This document shows, in pieces, positions 60,598 through 64,000 of a stretch of 64,000 bases of DNA. A model generated the notes under the pieces. That model was given only the letters and a program-made list of their open reading frames with translations, searched no databases and was not told the origin of the DNA. Origin of the DNA: Pseudomonas petrae (lineage in GTDB: Bacteria; Pseudomonadota; Gammaproteobacteria; Pseudomonadales; Pseudomonadaceae). A program made the translations under genes and the position numbers. The first letter of the stretch is position 1; every line of letters starts with the position of its first letter. The stretch is taken from contig NZ_JAKJXE010000010.1 in NCBI RefSeq assembly GCF_021728295.1, forward strand, positions 62,001-126,000. Direction: 5' to 3'.

Positions 60598-61622
60598 GCC
60601 GGCACCTCGTCGACGCTCAACACGCGCAGCAGCTCCGAAGGCCAGTCCAGCCCCACCGCGAAGCCTTCGTTCATCGGCGCGTCGCCATCGTTGCGGCGCA
60701 CCACGGTGATTTCGCCGATGGGCGTTTCGATGCGGTACAGCCACTGGCTGCCGAGGAAGTAACGCATGACGACGCGCCCTTGCAGACGGCCAGTCCCGGC
60801 AGGCACCAGATCGATTTTCTCGGGGCGCAGGCTCAGCACCAGTTCGCCGTCGCCTGGCTCATGGCGCACCTGGGCCGCGCCGCTGGCATCGCGATCGCCG
60901 CGCAGCAGATTGGCCTTGCCGACGAAGCCGGAGATGAAACGCGTACGCGGGTGTTCGTAGAGGTTGTAGGGCTCGTCGATCTGGGTGATACGCCCGGCCT
61001 GCATGACCACGACGCGGTCGCTGATGGACAGCGCTTCGGCCTGGTCGTGGGTGACCATCAGGGTGGTGATGCCGACTTCGCGCTGGATGCGGCGGATTTC
61101 GAACTGCATCTCTTCGCGCAGGTTGGCGTCGAGGTTGGACAGGGGCTCATCCAGCAGCAGCACCGGCGGCTCGATCACCAGCGCCCGGGCCAGGGCCACG
61201 CGCTGACGCTGCCCGCCGGACAGCTCGCGCGGGTAACGCTCGGCATGGGGCGTGAGGCGCACCAGCTCCAGCACCCGGGAGACGCGGCGCTCGATGTCGG
61301 CGGCAGAGACTTTGCGCATTTTCAGGCCGAAAGCCACGTTGTCGCGCACGCTCATGTGCGGGAACAGCGCGTAGGACTGGAACACCACGCCGAGGCCGCG
61401 ACTGGCCGGTTTGGCGTGGGTAATGTCGCGGCCATCCAGCAGGATGCGGCCGGCGCTGACGTCAACGAAGCCGGCGATCATTTGCAGGGTGGTGGTTTTG
61501 CCGCAGCCGGAGGGACCGAGCAGGGAGACGAATTCGCCTTGCTCCACGGAAAGGTCAGTGGCGACGACTGCATCGACAGGGCCGTAGCGCTTGCACAGTG
61601 CCTGGAGTTGAAGAAAAGCCAT
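60594..61622 (-). CDS. ABC transporter ATPase (PotA type)
   Basis: 342 residues. Walker A GPSGCGKTT, signature LSGGQRQRVALARAL, Walker B VLLLDEPLSNLD and a C-terminal TOBE domain (about 275-340). It is first in the operon and divergent from the IclR gene, with a 246-base shared promoter region (61623-61868) in which I could not fix an operator. Confidence 0.95.
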   Translation of the reverse strand: MAFLQLQALCKRYGPVDAVVATDLSVEQGEFVSLLGPSGCGKTTTLQMIAGFVDVSAGRILLDGRDITHAKPASRGLGVVFQSYALFPHMSVRDNVAFGLKMRKVSAADIERRVSRVLELVRLTPHAERYPRELSGGQRQRVALARALVIEPPVLLLDEPLSNLDANLREEMQFEIRRIQREVGITTLMVTHDQAEALSISDRVVVMQAGRITQIDEPYNLYEHPRTRFISGFVGKANLLRGDRDASGAAQVRHEPGDGELVLSLRPEKIDLVPAGTGRLQGRVVMRYFLGSQWLYRIETPIGEITVVRRNDGDAPMNEGFAVGLDWPSELLRVLSVDEVPA

Positions 61623-61868
61623 GGCTACGTTCCACCTTTTTTCGTGCGCACCGAAGGCGCGCGTTTTTTATGGGCAGATGCGAAGAGAAGTGCTGCGTGT
61701 GGCCGGGGACGCTGGCGCTCGATCAATGTCGGCTGCCGCTGTTATTCAAATCGCCCTGTGGACTGATCCTAGGCCCAAGACTAGGATGCGCTCAACGAGC
61801 AATTTCATTGAGTGAGTAGTTTTTTCAGATTCATTCATTCAGCGAAAAGAAACGGGAAGTCGTGTCAT

Positions 61869-62705
61869 ATGAATTCCACTGATCGGAATAATGTTGAGAG
61901 GGAAACAGGCGTTGGCGCGGTCTCGCGGCTGTTTGCGGTGCTGCGGGCGCTGGGCGATTGCCCCGATGGCAGTGAACGTGTGACGCAGTTGGCGCAACAG
62001 ATTGGGCTGTCGCAACCGACGACCCACCGCTTGCTGCGCAGCCTGATGGACGAGGGCATGGTCGAGCAGGACGTGCGCAGCAAGCGTTACCGCCTGAGTC
62101 TTGAATTCTTCGCCCTGGCAGCGCGCGCCGGGCAGTCCGGCAACCTGCGCGACTTGGTGCGTCCGAGTTTGCTACGCCTGTCGGCCTCGTTGGGGGACTC
62201 GTTGTTTCTGCTCGCCCGCAGTGGTTTCGATGCGGTGTGCCTGGACCGCAGCGAAGGGCCGTACCCGATCCGAACCTTCACCGGTGATATCGGCGGCCGC
62301 GTGGCGCTGGGCGTGGGGCAGGGCAGTCTGGCCATCCTGGCGTTTCTGCCGGAAGAAGAACGCGAGACGGTGATCCGCTACAACCTGCCGCGCCTGCGGG
62401 ATTTCCACCTGTACGACGAGGTGATGCTGCGCTCGGAAATCGACACGGTGCGGCGTACCGGCTATGCCGCGCGCAACACCGGCGTGCTGGAAGGCATGGC
62501 GGGTCTGGCGGTGCCTATTCTCGATCGGGATGGCCGGGCGGTGGCGGCCTTGAGCGTGGCCACCATCAGCGACCGCCTCAGTGCAGACCGCATGCCCACG
62601 GTGGTGGACATGCTCAAGCGCGAGGCGACGGCAATCAGCCAGAAGATCAACCCTTTCGACCCGGTATTGCGCCGGCCTTCCCACGTGTTCGGTCAGCGGG
62701 AGTGA
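61869..62705 (+). CDS. IclR-family transcriptional regulator
   Basis: 278 residues from the ATG at 61869. It has an N-terminal winged HTH (VSRLFAVLRALGDC, then VTQLAQQIGLSQPTTHRLLR SLMDEGMVEQ) and a C-terminal effector domain with GMAGLAVPILDRDGRAVAAL SVATI. It is divergent from the transporter-dehydrogenase operon and is its likely local regulator. Confidence 0.94.
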   Translation: MNSTDRNNVERETGVGAVSRLFAVLRALGDCPDGSERVTQLAQQIGLSQPTTHRLLRSLMDEGMVEQDVRSKRYRLSLEFFALAARAGQSGNLRDLVRPSLLRLSASLGDSLFLLARSGFDAVCLDRSEGPYPIRTFTGDIGGRVALGVGQGSLAILAFLPEEERETVIRYNLPRLRDFHLYDEVMLRSEIDTVRRTGYAARNTGVLEGMAGLAVPILDRDGRAVAALSVATISDRLSADRMPTVVDMLKREATAISQKINPFDPVLRRPSHVFGQRE

Positions 62706-62970
62706 TCGCTGCTTCGTACGCACTCATCTGAATCCCGTTCAGCACGTTTCGACAACCGCTTGACGGGGCTGAATGGCGTACTCTTGACGCTTTTCAGCCG
62801 CTCGTCGGATCCGTCGGGCCGGTCTTCAAGAACCCCTGCATGGAGTCGAATCACTCTCTGTAGGCGCCTCGTTTTCGGATCGATCCGACGCGATGGCACA
62901 GGGATGTGGCAAGCCGCAAAAACTCCGGGTGATCCTCGGAGCAGGTTGTCCTCCCTTTTGAGATCCTCGT
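62706..62970. other. Intergenic region before the chemoreceptor
   Basis: 265 bases; no gene or clear terminator recognised. Confidence 0.4.
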
Positions 62971-64000
62971 ATGTCGAAATCCCTCAGATTGCAGATCCTC
63001 GCGCTGCTCATCGGCAGCCTCGTGCTGGTCGTGCTGATTGCCCTCGCGTGTTTCCAGTTCCTGTCCAGCAACGTACACGCTTATCGCGGTCTGCTTGAAG
63101 GGCCGTTGCACGCTTCGCAACTGGTCGATCAGGCCAACCTGCAATTCAAGGTTCAGGTGCAGGAGTGGAAGAACGTGCTGTTGCGCGGCAAGCAGCCGGC
63201 CGATCGCGATAAATTCTGGGCGCAGTTCGAAGATCAGGAGCGTCAGGTGCAGGACATCCTCGGCAGCCTGAGTGCAATGGACGGGCTGGATCCGACGACC
63301 AAAACCCAGATCGATGCGCTGCGCAACGAGCACCGCAGCCTCGGTGTGGCTTATCGCAAGGGCCGTGATGCTTACATCGCCGCCGGCGGTGATCCGGTCG
63401 CCGGTGACATGGCCGTGAAAGGCGTCGACCGTGCCGCCAGCGAGCAGATGACCGGCTTGGTGGCTGGCCTGCGCAAACAGAGTGACGAGCAGTCGAAAAT
63501 CCTCAGCAGTACGGCCGACCAGACCATCCTTATCGGCACGCTGGTCATGCTCGCCTCGGCGCTGCTGGTGGGGGTGTTGACCCTGTGGGTGGTCAACCGC
63601 AACATCGTCGACCCGATCCGCATGCTCATCGAATACGTTGCGCAACTGAGTCAGGGCCGGTTCAGTGACCGCGTCAGCATCACCCGTCAGGATGAGTTGG
63701 GGCGTCTGGCCGTTGCTGCCAATACCCTTCGGGATTTCCTCGCGGACACTTTTACCCGCCTCAAGCGCAGCACCACCGACCTGGACAGTGCCGGCGGGGA
63801 GCTGAAGGCGATTGCCGCGTTAATGGCTCAGGGCACTCACGAGCAGTTCGAGCGCACCGACCAGGTGGCGACGGCGATGACTGAAATGTCCGCCACTGCC
63901 CAGGAAGTCGCCCGTCATGCGGCTCAGGCCGCCCAGGCCGCTGACGAAGCGGATCGCAGCTCCCAGGAAGGCAGCCAGGTGATGGGCGCGACCATCACGG
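62971..64000 (+). CDS. Methyl-accepting chemotaxis protein (3' end outside window)
   Basis: The frame is open to the end of the window (343 codons). The N-terminal membrane helix LRLQILALLIGSLVLVVLIA L, a four-helix-bundle periplasmic sensor (about 30-185), the second helix (ILIGTLVMLASALLVGVLTL WVV) and HAMP (NIVDPIRMLIEYVAQLSQGR) are complete. The start of the signalling domain follows (TAMTEMSATAQEVARHAAQA AQAADEADRSSQEG). Its position by the transporter-dehydrogenase cluster could mean a shared ligand, but that is speculation. Confidence 0.94.
   Translation, partial: MSKSLRLQILALLIGSLVLVVLIALACFQFLSSNVHAYRGLLEGPLHASQLVDQANLQFKVQVQEWKNVLLRGKQPADRDKFWAQFEDQERQVQDILGSLSAMDGLDPTTKTQIDALRNEHRSLGVAYRKGRDAYIAAGGDPVAGDMAVKGVDRAASEQMTGLVAGLRKQSDEQSKILSSTADQTILIGTLVMLASALLVGVLTLWVVNRNIVDPIRMLIEYVAQLSQGRFSDRVSITRQDELGRLAVAANTLRDFLADTFTRLKRSTTDLDSAGGELKAIAALMAQGTHEQFERTDQVATAMTEMSATAQEVARHAAQAAQAADEADRSSQEGSQVMGATIT

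Noticed and set aside
1..64000. CRISPR array or prophage
   Set aside because: No regular direct-repeat/spacer arrays other than REP units, and no phage structural, lysis or integrase genes are visible.

Overview
The window is one contiguous piece of a plant-associated Pseudomonas chromosome. The evidence is the core order pheT-ihfA-merR-tRNA-Pro(GGG), many short REP palindromes of Pseudomonas type, and an AvrE-family type III effector with its chaperone behind a HrpL-type promoter (hrp box). The effector points to the P. syringae complex or another Hrp-type T3SS-bearing Pseudomonas. No hrp/hrc structural genes are present, so the effector locus is unlinked from its secretion system.

Region 1 (1-3.1 kb) is core: the end of pheT, ihfA, a MerR-family gene and tRNA-Pro with its terminator. 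Region 2 (about 3.1-27.55 kb) reads as an old, decaying genomic island. It starts at the 3' end of tRNA-Pro and ends at a 27-base near-copy (23/27) of the tRNA 3' part at 27515-27541. No integrase remains. It holds gene remnants (IS66 transposase, several LysR pieces, cytochrome P460, glutathione reductase, acyl-CoA dehydrogenase, a second cyanase, an arsinothricin-type acetyltransferase) between intact modules. The modules are: (a) a cyanophycinase-like secreted protein with a cationic amino-acid binding protein, a zinc deacylase and an RpiR regulator; (b) GST, RclC-like and glutaredoxin stress genes; (c) a cyanate module present twice, one copy with a broken cynS and an intact lysR, the other the reverse; (d) a FixL/FixJ-like two-component system whose kinase has an in-frame amber codon; (e) an LRAT-domain protein; (f) arsR-arsC-arsH without a pump.

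Region 3 (27.6-36.3 kb) has small Pseudomonas proteins (including a pair of paralogues), acetyltransferases, DUF883 and DUF2934 proteins, an MFS exporter, mltA, a chemoreceptor and a CBS-domain protein. Region 4 (36.4-41.8 kb) is avrE-avrF. Region 5 (41.8-54.4 kb) has ppnN, a lone crtZ, a dienelactone hydrolase, a sugar/polyol ABC importer with SorC regulator and SDR dehydrogenase around a palindromic operator, a lipoprotein and a CAP-domain protein.

Region 6 (54.4-64 kb) has a REP array, then a seven-gene cluster of a PotABCD-like importer plus a heterotrimeric FAD/FAD/[2Fe-2S] dehydrogenase under a divergent IclR regulator, probably for an amine, imino acid or opine. The window ends inside a second chemoreceptor.

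All functional calls rest on reading the sequence and on family knowledge; no database search was run.
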